Source of the DNA: Scleroderma bovista
Lineage: Eukaryota; Basidiomycota; Agaricomycetes; Boletales; Sclerodermataceae
Assembly (NCBI GenBank): GCA_037178675.1
Contig: JAYMGJ010000141.1
Location: forward strand, 1 to 64,000
Length of the DNA: 64,000 bases
Direction: 5' to 3'
Shown: positions 1 through 11,332 of the stretch, in pieces
Numbering within the stretch: position 1 is the stretch's first letter
Layout: the number at the start of each line of letters is the position of its first letter
Notes under the pieces: generated by a model
What the model was told of the DNA's origin: nothing
What the model saw: the letters and a program-made list of their open reading frames with translations, nothing else
The model's database searches: none
Position numbers and translations under genes: made by a program

Positions 1-27
1 TGTGACTTGATTTGAAGATTCACATAC

Positions 28-813
28 TGTGTACGTATATTCCACAACTGCAAGCTCCCTTCCCGACTGGCTACTAATACTTTATTCAAATAAGTTGCTG
101 GATGTAACAAAAGTGAAGCAGTGAAACCGATATCGAAGTGTATGTTGGCCGAGAATGAGGGTCCTGCACCATTTTAATTATCCCAACGATTTCTGTCGTC
201 GGGATCACATACCATCGCTAGAAACGTCCCATATTAACATTCGCGTGCCATCTTTTGTGAGAGCAAGTAATTGTGAGCCAAATAAACTGATGGAAGCCAG
301 TGTAGTTCCAAGGGGATTTGTTGCTCTGCAAACCTGCAAACCTCGTGAGGAAGATAGACACAGTTGGACAAAGATACATACTTCTTTCCCCCGAATGTAC
401 TTGATGGCGTTCACGCCCGATGCAGCCCAGACTGCATCACCGTCAATCACTACACATGACAATGGATCTGTGGCCTCGGGACCTGCATTTCTGTTACAGG
501 AGGCATGATATTTGTGATGAAAGTTAAACTTGCCAACAAACAACAAAGTCATTTTGCCGCCCTCCCACAATGCCCAAGACTTCCCCAGACATGTTACAAT
601 GTGGATACGTGGGCCATCCGTAGCCCCTTTGTGAGAGCGGGTTTGCAGGTAGAATGGTATGTGATTTGTTACGATGCCCAGTGCTCGGAAGGGGGCAAAT
701 AGGCGTGGCGTTCCTGTATGTTGCGTAGGGTTTCTAGCCTTGCATTTCAAACTGGTGCGTGTCCTTTTTCGAGGTCGATCGTCAACAATATCTGGATTTC
801 CTTGTCCTGCCAT
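28..813 (-). CDS. UTP21: UTP21/WDR36-like U3 snoRNP WD-repeat protein (5' part, runs off the window)
   Basis: Nucleolar WD-repeat protein of the small-subunit processome, needed with U3 snoRNA for early 18S rRNA processing. The frame opens at 813 and gives a basic N-terminus followed by family landmarks such as RLFAPFRALG, HIVTCLGKSWALWEGG, TTLASI and HPATYLNKVLV. Inferred exons on the minus strand are 534-813, 382-482, 213-333 and 28-163, all phase-consistent. The next donor is at 22-27 and the gene continues past base 1, so only about 210 residues are visible. The intron at 483-533 has a GC donor (gcaagt); it and the next intron are multiples of three without stops, so retention would insert residues without breaking the frame. 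Family assignment is secure. Confidence 0.9.
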
Positions 814-1701
814 GATTAGTTTTACGGGTTATGAATGGGTTGAGCCGAAGGGACAAAAAGTTAGCTCATCGATCACGTGCGTAGTATTTGGACAGTCCTG
901 GGCGCTCGATCTGACATACATTCATTGGTATCCCCTCACCAGGCATTCCTCAGTGCTCAGAATAATTAACTGATGGGCCTTGGGGTATTTCTTGATTTAT
1001 GCATGTGTTTTTTTCCACCACCACCGAGCTTTAATGCAGAAGAATCTGCAAGTGAAAGTCCTCCTGTTGGCCTTAGCCTACAAGGACTCACATAGGAGGC
1101 CAAACTTGAGTACCATACCCTCACACACATGACAGTATTACCATGGAGTCCATGTTAGGGTGACGTCAAGAAGGTGAAAAATACTACATAGAGATACCTG
1201 GTTTGGGGTCGTAAGTGTGCTGTTCCTTGAATTCGGCTTGTAACAGCCGCCAGGTCTTCCATGACTCAAGAGTAGCTCGCACCTTCCCCAAGCACCAGGC
1301 CGCCATCTGAGAGAGGCCCCCAGTGACGCTACACTTTTGAATACTTCGGTGGCCTCTCTGATTGGGTGAGACGAGTCGGCTAAGCAAAGTAATTCAGTTA
1401 AGCGTCATTATGGCTGGCCACAGTGACGCAGGGCAAAGATATGTATGGATATTAGATAGGGACAGCCGGTTATGAGTGAAGTGAAGAAGTTGACGCCCTG
1501 GAGAAAGACGCGTTCTACAGCCCACTCGCAAGCGTCATCCTTAAGGACCCCACGTCGTTCTTGGTGAAAGCAGGTTTAATCGTCCACCGTCCCCAATGAT
1601 TTTATTCAAGCTGCTAATTAGTACTCAGCTTCAAGTAAGCGCTGATGCCCAGAAGGGGAAACACCAGACTTGGTGAGTGTTTTCTCGTCTAAAGTACCAC
1701 T
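814..1701. other. Gap between UTP21 and the 1.7 kb gene; possible tiny gene on minus strand
   Basis: No recognised gene. On the minus strand an ATG in good context at 1309 (tctcagATGGCGGCC) opens a frame that, with two GT-AG introns, could run to a stop near 1003 and encode about 57 residues rich in Trp and Lys. I recognise no family, and the exons are too short to be convincing. The rest looks like promoter and untranslated DNA. Confidence 0.25.
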
Positions 1702-3506
1702 ATGGTTCTGCTCACTGAGACTGTCCTTTTCTACTGGGATTGTCTGGATGAACTTCACCATGAAAGTGGTTCTGAATCAAAAGAAGAATATGCTGACATT
1801 AAAGATTGGGCTGCCAAACTCAAACCACTCACCCCCCTACTTCCTCATCGCTCGACCAGCCGTGCCTGTCATACAAAGTCCGTTTCTAATACTGGTTCCT
1901 TGATCAAAGACTCCACTGGGGTGACTCCTGGAAGCACTCGACCAAGCACACGCCGCTCCTTTGACGAGCCCATGGTGGTTGATGACGACATTCCAGTGAC
2001 TCAGAGTCTCAGAAAGGGTGTAAAGCGGCGACAAGATAACCAGGTACATTTTCGGATGCTATTCTTTGTTAATTAACCACGTCTCAATACCTTGTAGACA
2101 GATGCAGGAAGGCTGCAATCAAGTGCCCCACCTTCAAAACGAGCCAAGATGCAGCTCGCCGGATCTCAGCTGCGGGCGGGCAGTGGCGTCAACTACAAGT
2201 ATAATAACGGTGACCTGCCATCGGGTTGCACAACTAACAACGTTTGGCGGCGACTCTTCATCTCGGCACTTGCACATTATGCTGCTCACTATGAAAATCC
2301 TTGGAATATTTGTGATGAAGACTTCAAGGTTGTGTTACAGGTGATTTGGGATGTGGTGTACAGACATTCAATCAAGCACATGGTCATCATCGATGGACCG
2401 GTTTATTACATTGTAAGTCTCTTTTAATATCCTTACAGTGCACTAGGACTCATCCCACATCAGGCGAAACAAAGCCTCGACAACTGGCGAGGTGGATTCG
2501 CGGCAGCCGCTGTCACAGTAATCACTGCGTTCTTTGCCCATGATACTGACTTTGAAGATACCCAACTACGGATGGAGTTTGCCAAGGCAATGCTAGAGAA
2601 GCATCGCTTCCTGTTCAGTGAGAACGAAGGTTCAGATGTTATGGTACATTGCCTCGTTTATTCACACTGTACAGTAACATTGACAACCAGCAGGCTTGGA
2701 CTGGTCTGTGGAGATCGCCTTTTGTGCTTCAGACATTTGCACATCACTTCAACTTCATTCAAGGCCGCATTGAAATCCCCCAACTGAATAGTGAACGGGA
2801 AAGTCCGCATACTGCTCTCGCGCTTTCTTGTGCAGCAGTAAGTTGGCCATTTCAGTCTCATGTTGAAACAGTGTACTTATGATGTCCTTGCCAGGTTCGT
2901 TGGATACTCACATTGGTTGCTAATGACCACATGTCATTCGTATCCGCTACCGCTTTGGGAAACGCCTGGACTGCTATTCTCCCAAAAGATGGCCAGTACG
3001 AGTTCAACGAGAATGTGTTGGGTGATGTGACACGACTGTATCTGAAACCCATCAAGGCGCTGTCTGATGAACAGTTTGGATTGATCTTGGATGAGGCACA
3101 AAAGTACATCAAGAATGGGAAGGGTGTCGTGACTCTTGGCAGCATGGACTCTGCAGACGAGCCTGATAGTGACATTGGTAATCTTTTTGCCTTCTGTTGA
3201 CTATTATCTTCTGTATGCTGATCAGACATCCTCTGCTGTGAGTCCATCACCACAAACAACTTTAGTCATTTTTTGCTTCTCTTCCCCTATCCCTCATCCT
3301 ACAATTCATTAATGACAGCTTTGTACTTACTTAAATGAATCTCAGTCATCTTTTGGTCAGAAATCCTTGTTTCATAAGTTGGAAAGACAACAAGATGAAC
3401 TGCCAGTGACCAAGGAACTTAGCCATCTCGCCGAAAATTCCAACTTAGCGATCTGGCAGGGACTTACATCTCACGAAGACAAAATGAGATTTTTGTTAAA
3501 TTACTG
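1702..3506 (+). CDS. Uncharacterised protein, probably of an Agaricomycete-expanded family
   Basis: Unknown function. The N-terminal third (from ATG 1702) is polar and low in complexity; the rest is one predicted helical globular domain beginning around NGDLPSGCTTNNVWRRLF. Exons that join in frame are 1702-2043, 2098-2412, 2464-2643, 2694-2837 and 2895-3177. A last coding stretch in frame to a stop at 3506 (about 3346-3506) must be joined through one or two introns that I could not fix. From memory, mushroom genomes carry many relatives with the same spacing of NPW, DGPVxxI, FGxAA and LxDxxF-like motifs, sometimes near transposons; I infer lineage-specific expansion. No catalytic motif is visible. 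The true start could lie further upstream. Confidence 0.55.
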
Positions 3507-4886
3507 ATTTGAAGCAACAAGGCCGCAGCAGTGTGTGGCCCATTCCACCACTACAGTGGACGAGCACTGCGATAATTTCAACGGATATACTTTACATGAT
3601 CCGCGTCAAGTGACTGCAGTGAGAGTGGACGAAGGCCCTCTGGAAGTAGAATGCTAGCACATACCAGAGAACATGCACAAGTCTAGTCTTCCTATGGAGT
3701 ATCGGGAAATTGTGGTCTGTCATCATCCAGACAACGAAAATCGATGCAACAGGCGGCAGAAAGTTTACCATATAATGGCGCAACGAACACCAAATTGCCT
3801 TGCGTGCTTGTGATCAAGCTCGATGCTGGATGTTTGTCTCGGATAGGCCTTTAGAGGCACACCGCCGCCGGAAATGCCGGGAAGACTTTCTTCCCCAGAA
3901 AGATGACAAAAAAAGATTCCGAGGTTGAAACTTTATAATGCAGAGCAAATCATAAAGGGGTGAGAAGGGACAATTACTCTAGCCCATGGAGAAGAGGTGT
4001 ATATTGGATTTGGATTTCATGAAATCGTCAAACGCTGGGAAAGAAAATGACGGGGCTCCGAAAGACTACAGGCTCGTGAGGGAAGCATAGGAAGGGCATG
4101 GGTGATATCACCTCTTTGTGCAATTTCCCAATGGGAGTAGATCCCGTGGCGGGATAAGACTCTACGGCATTGCCGGTGTCCGTGCAACTGCAGAGGTCCG
4201 TTTTCAACGTCGTTGGAACCTAATGAATTCAAACCAAGGTAACTTGTCAACTCTGTTCCAAAATCATCCCTTATTTTTGAAGCGAACTGACCTGATAATT
4301 CCTCTATGAAGAAAGGAGCATCTGGCTTGGACAGACTAAGCAAACATTGGGACCCATGAAATTGAAAGCAGCAGATTCGGATGCACTTCTCGCTGGGGTG
4401 GTCCCCGCCTCGATCGCTTGGTGGTCCACCATGAATGCATGATCACCTTATCCGTCACAACCGCTCTTCTGAGTGGCTGTTCAAACAGCCATGATCAATA
4501 AGTCGTTGATCCGCGTTCAACGTTCAATTACATAATGTTCATCACTTTTCCTGTGCTAATAGGTGCTAATAGATATCATCCTGCAATGCGATGCAACTGC
4601 CTCGCCTCCCAGCGTTCTTGATCACCAGTCCTGTCTAGACTCGTCAACTAGTAGGTTCTAGCAGGTGCGTTCGTCTCCAGCTCATCAGACTCTTGATAGG
4701 TGTAAAGATTATGGACTCAGTGGTTGATTTATACTATGCGTAAGATGCATGAATTTACATTGGACGTTGAAATCAATCAAACGTCATGCATTCATGCGCC
4801 GCTCTGCACCGATCAAGAACAGATGGCCATGCTCACGCTGATACAGCCTCTTCGCCAAGACTGTGATCCAAGATCTCTGGTTCACG
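3507..4886. other. Gene-poor stretch upstream of the secreted-protein gene
   Basis: I see no supported gene in this 1.4 kb. Open frames are short on both strands (the longest, 4017-4343 minus, encodes nothing I recognise). The final few hundred bases are probably the upstream regulatory region of the gene starting at 5024. Confidence 0.4.
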
Positions 4887-4893
4887 TATAAAA
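4887..4893 (+). promoter_or_regulatory. TATA box of the secreted-protein gene
   Basis: The sequence TATAAAA lies 131 bp before the ATG at 5024 and is followed by a pyrimidine-rich leader (cttcacttcaac, ctatctatttacc). This layout is typical of strongly expressed fungal genes for secreted proteins. Confidence 0.6.
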
Positions 4894-5023
4894 GGTCGGA
4901 GGACCTCAACTCTGTTTCCTCAGCCTGGAGCTCCCTCCCATTCGAACATTGTCATTTTATTCGTTCTTCACTTCAACTTTTCGACCCTATCTATTTACCT
5001 TCGCCTTCAAACCGTATTAAAGC

Positions 5024-5750
5024 ATGCCTTCTTTCAACTCTATTGCAATCGTTTTCGCCTCCGCTCTCCTTGCCTCCGCCGCTTCTTCGTACTCTAGGCG
5101 TTCCATCGCCAATCTCCAGCAGAACGGTCCCGCCGCCAAGGCCTTGAACGAACAATATGCCACACTGACAGCCAGCTCGCCTTGCAGCGGTGGTGACATT
5201 GCTTGTATCGGCGGCCAGTTTGCCAGTTGCTGGGGCGGTTCCTACCACTTGTACAGCTGTCCTGGGGAGTGGACTTGTGCTGCCATTCCCAACGAGTGGT
5301 CCTCCGGCACTACCACCGGCTGTGATTCCCCTGATGACATTGCATGGCGCTTCTCACAGGCTGGCATCTCCGAATCCAAGCGGTCGTTTGCTTCATCTCC
5401 ACCCAAGGCGTGCGTACTTTCACCCCCTCATTTACTACTTTGCTAAGCTAACTCTTCGTTGCAGTCGTTCAATTGCCTATCTCCAGCAGAACGGTCCCGC
5501 TGCTAAGGCTCTGAATGACCAGTATAAGGCATTAACCGCTAGTTCGCCGTGCGACGATGGTGACATTGCTTGTATCGGCGGGCAGTTTGCTACCTGCTGG
5601 GACGGCTCCTACCACCTGGCCACCTGCCCAGGTGACACGACTTGCGCTGCGATCCCCAACGAGTGGTCATCTGGTACTACTACCACTTGTGATACCCCCG
5701 ATAACATTGCATGGCGCTTTGCTCAGGCTGGTGTCTCTGAGAGCAAATAA
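5024..5750 (+). CDS. Secreted cysteine-rich protein with two tandem CBM19-like modules
   Basis: Exons 5024-5409 and 5465-5750 encode 223 residues. Residues 1-20 form a signal peptide (hydrophobic IAIVFASALLASAA), followed by a dibasic RR at about 25-26 that a Kex2-type protease could cut. Then come two nearly identical modules of about 95 residues, each starting RSIA-LQQNGPAAKALN and each with six cysteines in the pattern SPC-IAC-SC/TC-C-TC-C. The motif CIGGQFA, then C, then a Gly-Thr run before the last Cys resembles the fungal chitin-binding CBM19 module, known from the C-termini of some chitinases; no catalytic domain is present. The intron sits exactly at the module boundary. Role in wall binding or as an effector-like protein is inference. 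Confidence 0.75.
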
Positions 5751-6290
5751 GTGGGTCTCTTCAGTCATTCCATTCGGTGAGCAACATTCACGACATCATG
5801 TCGGAATCCACCATTCATTGCCCCCTTTCAGCCCCTCTCCGTTTTCCATCCCTCGCGCTGTGCTCGAGTGTTGGCGTTGGCGATTTGTGTTGTTTGATGA
5901 TGCGGTATATACATAGATAATTTTGAAAAGCTTGTGTTGGAACGTCGACAAGATGAATGACATGTTCTTGCTGTTTGCATCTTCCGCTATGTGAGCTTAG
6001 TCAATAAGGTTGTTGACCGGGTGTCGTGCTTGAGGGACTCGAAGGTGGCAGGGACCGGTGAGTAGTCCTTTCAGTATTGTACAGCAAGGAAATATGCAAG
6101 GACAAGAGCGTTGTCACCTGTGGACGGGATAAATAATATATAGCAACGGAGCAAATTTCTACAAGGGGTACTTGGATTCCATGATCCCGCAGCTGAGCTG
6201 GATATTTCATCCACCCGAGGGTATTTCTTTTAGCCCGCGTTCCTGCTACTCACCACCGAACTCGAGTAACATCGATGTCAACTCCTCGAT

Positions 6291-7760
6291 TCATTGTCTA
6301 TAATTGCTGAAGCACCTGGGGTAGTATTTCTTTCCCTTCGGTTTTTGGATAAGATGTAACGCCGTTCTCGCCATCGCCAATCTTACAGCCTTCACGGACA
6401 GCGGCTTAAGTGAATAGGGCTTGATGGTCAAGATGATCAGCATCGGGTTCAGACACTGGCAGCTGAAAAGCATCATGATCAATTCATACCTTGGAAATAT
6501 GCTTGGATGATTGTTAGCAAATGACAACTCCAGATATACATGCAAAGAAGGCGGAGGTAAAGACATGGCACACCATTGAAGAATGTGAAACTACGCAAGA
6601 AGACAGAAATCATGATTGCCCCTGTTGTGCTAGTCAGAAATAGTCACATTGAAGGTCAACAACCACGATCTCCGCAAACCACGCACCTTAAAAATCCTCG
6701 CGGGAATAATGGCAGACCGATTCGTGAATATTTCGTTGATCGCACCAGCACCCAGAAACACAACGACTTCTGTGCCACTGAGTGCTTAACCTGACATCGT
6801 AGCTAGGGGCGTGCATTTTGAACTAATCGACACAGATCACACCAGAGACAATAAGTCCGAGTCCAAGAAAACCAAATTTTTGAATATAATGACGCCATGG
6901 TTTTCTTTCATGGGAGCTCAGGCCTCAGGTTCAAAAAAAAAAAAGAACAATAGAACCCATGTAGGTTCACAAGAAGGGCGAGGTCGTATCAACTGGTAGC
7001 TCAAAACGACCGGAGGGGTCGAATAACATACAGGTTAATCCAGAAACACTTGGAAAGAGAGTCAAATCAACACTAGCAAAGTAAGGGTCCTACTTACCAG
7101 CGTCAGGAGGCATGGTCGGAAATGACTTGCCCAACCGAAATCAACCCGAAAGCCTACCTGTCATAAACATTGCATACTTACTCCACCGAGAGGGGGTCCA
7201 TTCGAAATATCAGCAAAACTCCAGGCGACGTTTCTATGTTGCATCCGGAAGTGTGCCGTACGATGGCCCGGCGGTTGTAGAGGACAACATATAGGCACTA
7301 ATGGCGGTAGCAAGTCAAAATCAGGTGGAGAGGAATGCCAACGTCGATCACCTTCCGACTCAATCATAATTTTTGCCACTGCCGAGTTGCGAAACGATGG
7401 TCAGCAAAGCAGTTGCCACAACGGTGTGCGGGATAGACAATGCAGTGGAGAAAAGGCAAAGGGGACTCACAGACCAAAAAAGACGCCCAGAGTGTTTTTT
7501 GGGTATGTGCTCTTCATTTTGTTTCGAAGAAGGGCCAGACAGACTTGCCAACATCATTGGTCACGCTCTGAACTTCAGAGAGTCAGAGACCATATGGGTG
7601 ACTGGAGGGCGGACAGGTTGGTAGTCAACCCAAGGCGCTAGAATGAAGAAGGTCCTGGGGGATGTTCATAATCCTACAAGATCTTGCTAGAGTTAGCGAC
7701 ACACAAACATAGCGAAATGGCCAGGATGATGTTGGCGCACGTGGCAAGAAATAGTTCCTC
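6291..7760 (-). other. Unresolved region; possible intron-rich or decaying membrane-protein gene
   Basis: The minus strand shows several short hydrophobic or basic open stretches flanked by plausible splice signals. One around 7690-7760 reads as a membrane helix (FLATCANIILAISLCLCV), another near 7380-7480 reads as a second (LSIPHTVVATALLTIVSQ), a stretch around 6690-6780 gives EVVVFLGAGAINEIF, and a basic tail ends at 6291. I could not join them into one frame or recognise a family. It may be a multi-exon transmembrane protein, a pseudogene, or chance. The flanks (5751-6290 and 7761-8155) hold nothing I can support; the last part is presumably the Ran promoter. Confidence 0.25.
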
Positions 7761-8155
7761 ACCCAGGTCCAATAGACCTTGCGAACTTATTTCGGTCTGG
7801 CTAGGTCTCACTAGGATTGGACGCGTTTGCTGATGTACATTTCTGCCAATAGGGGCTGATCCTTTTGCCTACTAGGGGTTCGGGGCAAACGTTGAGAGGC
7901 ATCCGAGATCTGAAGGGCATTATATGCTCTGGCGGATCTGTAAACCATTCATTGGCAATAGAGACGTAACTGGCATGGGGTGTGTTTGCCTACCTCTGGA
8001 GTCACCGACGTGGCTCCGACGAGAACGAATGGAAAAAGACCCCCGAAAAGGAGGTGTCACACAAAAACCTTATCTCATCTTCAGTTTCGATTTCTCTTCT
8101 TGACCTCGTTTGAGCTGTTTCCTTGCCTTCACCTCCGTTTCTGCAGTTACGAACA

Positions 8156-9232
8156 ATGGCCACACAAGATCCTGCCATCCCAACCTTTAAGCTCGTCCTT
8201 GGTACGTGCCACCTGTCCCAGTTTTACGGTCGTGTCACTGACTCAGCACTTGTGCTACGTCTTTTGATCATCTGCGTCTTTGGTATTCCGAACGTCCCCG
8301 CACGCTTCGCAACACACAAATCGTCAATCAACCCAGTTGGTGATGGTGGCACTGGAAAGACCACCTTTGTCAAGGTACGTCGTGTCGCAGATTCAGCCGT
8401 ACTATCGGTGATCGTGTGTTGATCTTTGAACCTTCGCAGCGCCATCTGACTGGTGAATTCGAGAAAAAATACATCGGTATGGCTCCCCACGATCGTTCGC
8501 TTCTCCTGTTGTGCACGGTGTTCTTGACACGAACCACCAGCGACTCTTGGCGTCGAAGTCCACCCCCTCGGTTTCACGACGAACTTCGGCAAAATCTGTT
8601 TCAATGTCTGGGACACGGCTGGTCAAGAGAAGTTCGGCGGTCTTCGCGATGGCTACTATATTCAAGGCCAGTGTGGCATCATCATGTTCGACGTTACCTC
8701 GAGAATCACATACAAGAACGTGCCCAACTGGCACCGTGATCTCGAGCGTGTTTGCGAGAACATTCCCATTGTATTGTGCGGAAATAAAGTCGACGTGAAG
8801 GCGAGTGAGACGAAGGTGCTGCTGATGGATTTGGGCTGACGAAAGATAATACAGGAGCGTAAAGTGAAGACAGGTGCTGTCACTTTCCACCGCAAAAAGA
8901 ACTTGCAGTACTTTGAGATCTCTGCAAAATCCAATTACAATTTCGAAAAGCCATTCCTCTGGCTTGCAAGGAAACTAGTCGGGTATGTCTCTCTGATCAG
9001 CCCATCTGCAGTCACGATTTATTAGGTATATTAGAAACAACACGCTTGAATTTGTCGCGGCACCCGCTCTAGCTCCTGCAGAAGTGACTGTCGATGCAGC
9101 CTTGATGGAGCAGTACAATAACGAATTACAACAAGTACGCTTTTATCCTATTCTTTGTCCTTGTAAACCGAATCTGATTGGATCGTTGAGGCCGCGGCTG
9201 CGCCACTTCCCGAGGAGGACGATGACTTGTAA
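8156..9232 (+). CDS. GSP1: Ran-type small GTPase
   Basis: GTPase that drives nuclear import and export and spindle assembly through its GTP/GDP gradient. Seven exons (8156-8201, 8337-8374, 8440-8476, 8541-8800, 8855-8982, 9035-9134, 9191-9232) give 216 residues, exactly the usual Ran length. Visible motifs are the P-loop GDGGTGKTT, switch I with [40 protein letters not shown], and the acidic C-terminus EEDDDL typical of Ran. The intron at 8801-8854 uses a GC donor (gcgagt); reading the nearby GT instead breaks the frame. Introns split codons near the P-loop. Confidence 0.97.
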
Positions 9233-9871
9233 TTGATGTGTTACGTTCGATACGATTGTGCTCTACATAAAGTCGTTGCATACAATTCCCTTCTGAGACA
9301 AATCTTTCTTTCTGATACATGTTTTTTTTCTTTCTTTCTGCTGATAGCAATCCATCGGCACAGCATCTCCCTAAGTCTATCCCCAGTACGCATCTGGCAC
9401 TATTTCCTTAGCAGCTTTGACCTGTAGATTTGATCCCGAGAATTGGATTATTGCGCCACTACAAACGCATCGGATCACCCTTCTTCCATCACATGAGGTC
9501 ACTCGCGCTGCCAGAAGTTCGCTTTTGTCGTCATCCACGAATACCATGATTTCAACGAGCCAGGTCTGCGTGGTGTTTCTGTCTCAACAGCTCCGGCAAC
9601 CAAGGGATTATCTGTGTGTTTCGTAGCTTCTCCGCGTAGCACCGTTGTCTGACGGGAGGGTACGTGTCGCTCTCAGCAGCAGTGACGATTGGCTTGTTTT
9701 CACGCGCGTGTTCCACAAACCAGGTGCCCGCGTCATCTACGACGGCGCTATTTTCTAGTAACAATACAGTACATAGCTAGATATAACCTACTACATATAG
9801 TGCAACAAAGCATCTCAAAAGGTCCCAAAGTTTGCCTCAGCGAGTATACAAAGACTGTTTTACAGTGAAAG
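9233..9871. other. Gap between convergent Ran and the 10 kb gene
   Basis: The 3' ends of two convergent genes face each other here. I see no gene; it presumably holds two untranslated regions. Short open frames on both strands have no family resemblance. Confidence 0.4.
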
Positions 9872-11188
9872 TCAGAACATTCCCCCTTTATGGGGACCAG
9901 CCACATTTTGGCAGTAAAGCAAGAAAGCCCCTATCTCTAGCCGTGTCATTCGCAACAGCCGGGTTTCATCATTGAGCCACTGGAGCTGCGTTTGTCGAGG
10001 CCAAGCAAGAAAAGCACCGAGGGTGGCTTGATCATAAATCCCAAGCATAACAAAAGCATCGAGATAGGCCTCAAGGGGAGGGGAAACGGATCGGAGGAAA
10101 TCCCTCACGAATTCCCTTCCAGTAAATGTCTTTCTCGGGTCGTTGTCCGACTGCAAACCACTGGAAGAAACTTTTGCAGAGGATTTCTGCACTGTTGGTC
10201 CCGTACATCCAGCACGCGGGACGGCATTCGCTGGCACGGACAATTCGCGAAGAACTGGTTCCTTTTTGTGAGTTGACTTAGGCTTTAGTACTACGGGTAA
10301 TGCAGCGACGACACGACCCACAGAGGAATCAATGCGCCGCAGGCCATCATCGAAATCCAGGAAAGGCTTACTTGCTTGACTGACCTCAGGACCGTTAGGG
10401 TCCTCCTTGATGATCGTAGAGCTTATCGAAGGTGTTTTGTCGCGCCAATGGCTGTTCTCTTCGTCCGGCTCATTTGGGGGCGGCTCACTGGGGGGCGGCT
10501 CATTGGGGGGTGGAGAAGCCTTGAGGATTTTCCTTTTTCTAGCATTAACTGGAGGGCAAGATTTGCCTTGTTTCAGACGCTAGGACAGGGGATGAGCGTC
10601 CAGGAGGAACAGGAAACGATACAAATCTACTGACATCCAATTTCAGGACTGCTCTGAGCTTCTGTTTCCAGTACCTCATGAGGTACAACCTTGCGGGCCA
10701 GTTATCTTCATATTTATTCACCCAATGGTGGTCTTTTGCGGTCTAAGATCTGTACAGTTAGATATGCATAATCACGCCCTTGAACAAGTACTTGCATTAT
10801 GGATGACATGATGCACGTTGGATACTTGATCTTCCAAAGACAAATTGGGCTTGAGGTGTGCGCCGGCCAAGGTTCGGACAGTTTTCTAAAGGGAGTGCGT
10901 ACGACGATAGTACACGGTAAACGATGAAAAGGTCACACCTTTAATTCGAGAAACTTGGATGACTTGACGTTGCACGCCTTGAGAAATGGAGCCATATCCA
11001 AAGTCGAGCCTACAAACCAATTGTAGTCTTGGCTGTTGGGCGGGTATCGGACATCGCAGCCTCTGGCTGTCAAGAGCCCATGCATCACGACGTAGGGTCA
11101 CAGGGGTGAGAGAGGGCCACTTGCCTGCCTCGTCGATGCGTGCATCGACCAATCGCTTCAAGCGCGAGTGGGAAACGGACATGGCCAT
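9872..11188 (-). CDS. Uncharacterised basidiomycete protein, copy 1 of a paralogous pair
   Basis: Unknown function. Five exons on the minus strand (11125-11188, 10939-11066, 10796-10885, 10635-10742, 9872-10579) join in phase to 365 residues. An N-terminal domain of about 140 residues contains YNWFVGSTLDMAPFLK and a Trp-Pro helix (KYEDNWPARLYLMRYW). Then come a basic NLS-like ARKRK, a short proline repeat (EPPPSEPPPNEP), a polar linker, and a helical domain of about 75 residues at the C-terminus (REFVRDFLRSVSPPLEAYLD). The whole layout matches the gene at 44677-45733. Two introns (11067-11124 and 10743-10795) have GC donors (both gcaagt). From memory, the C-terminal domain recurs in many agaricomycete hypothetical proteins. 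A regulatory or nuclear role is only a guess from the NLS. Confidence 0.7.
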
Positions 11189-11332
11189 CGCAGGGAGAGA
11201 TGGGGGCTGATATCTTCATCCACCATCGCCCGCTTATGTGAGGGGTAAATAATAGTATTGGATATGGGATGAGGCTGTGCTCGTGAGCCAGAGAACTGCT
11301 TTTGCGGGGCAGCGACTCTCTCCCGACTCATC

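Noticed and set aside
483..533. Reading UTP21 without an intron here (17 extra residues in frame)
   Set aside because: The extra residues interrupt a highly conserved stretch, and gcaagt...gcag are near-ideal GC-AG splice sites.
2413..2438. A 26-nt intron in the 1.7 kb gene
   Set aside because: Too short for splicing and it puts the next exon in the wrong frame; the acceptor at 2463 gives a 51-nt intron and restores the frame.
10319..10321. GTG as start of the 10 kb gene
   Set aside because: The frame continues upstream through open sequence and further exons to an ATG at 11188; GTG starts are not expected in nuclear fungal genes.
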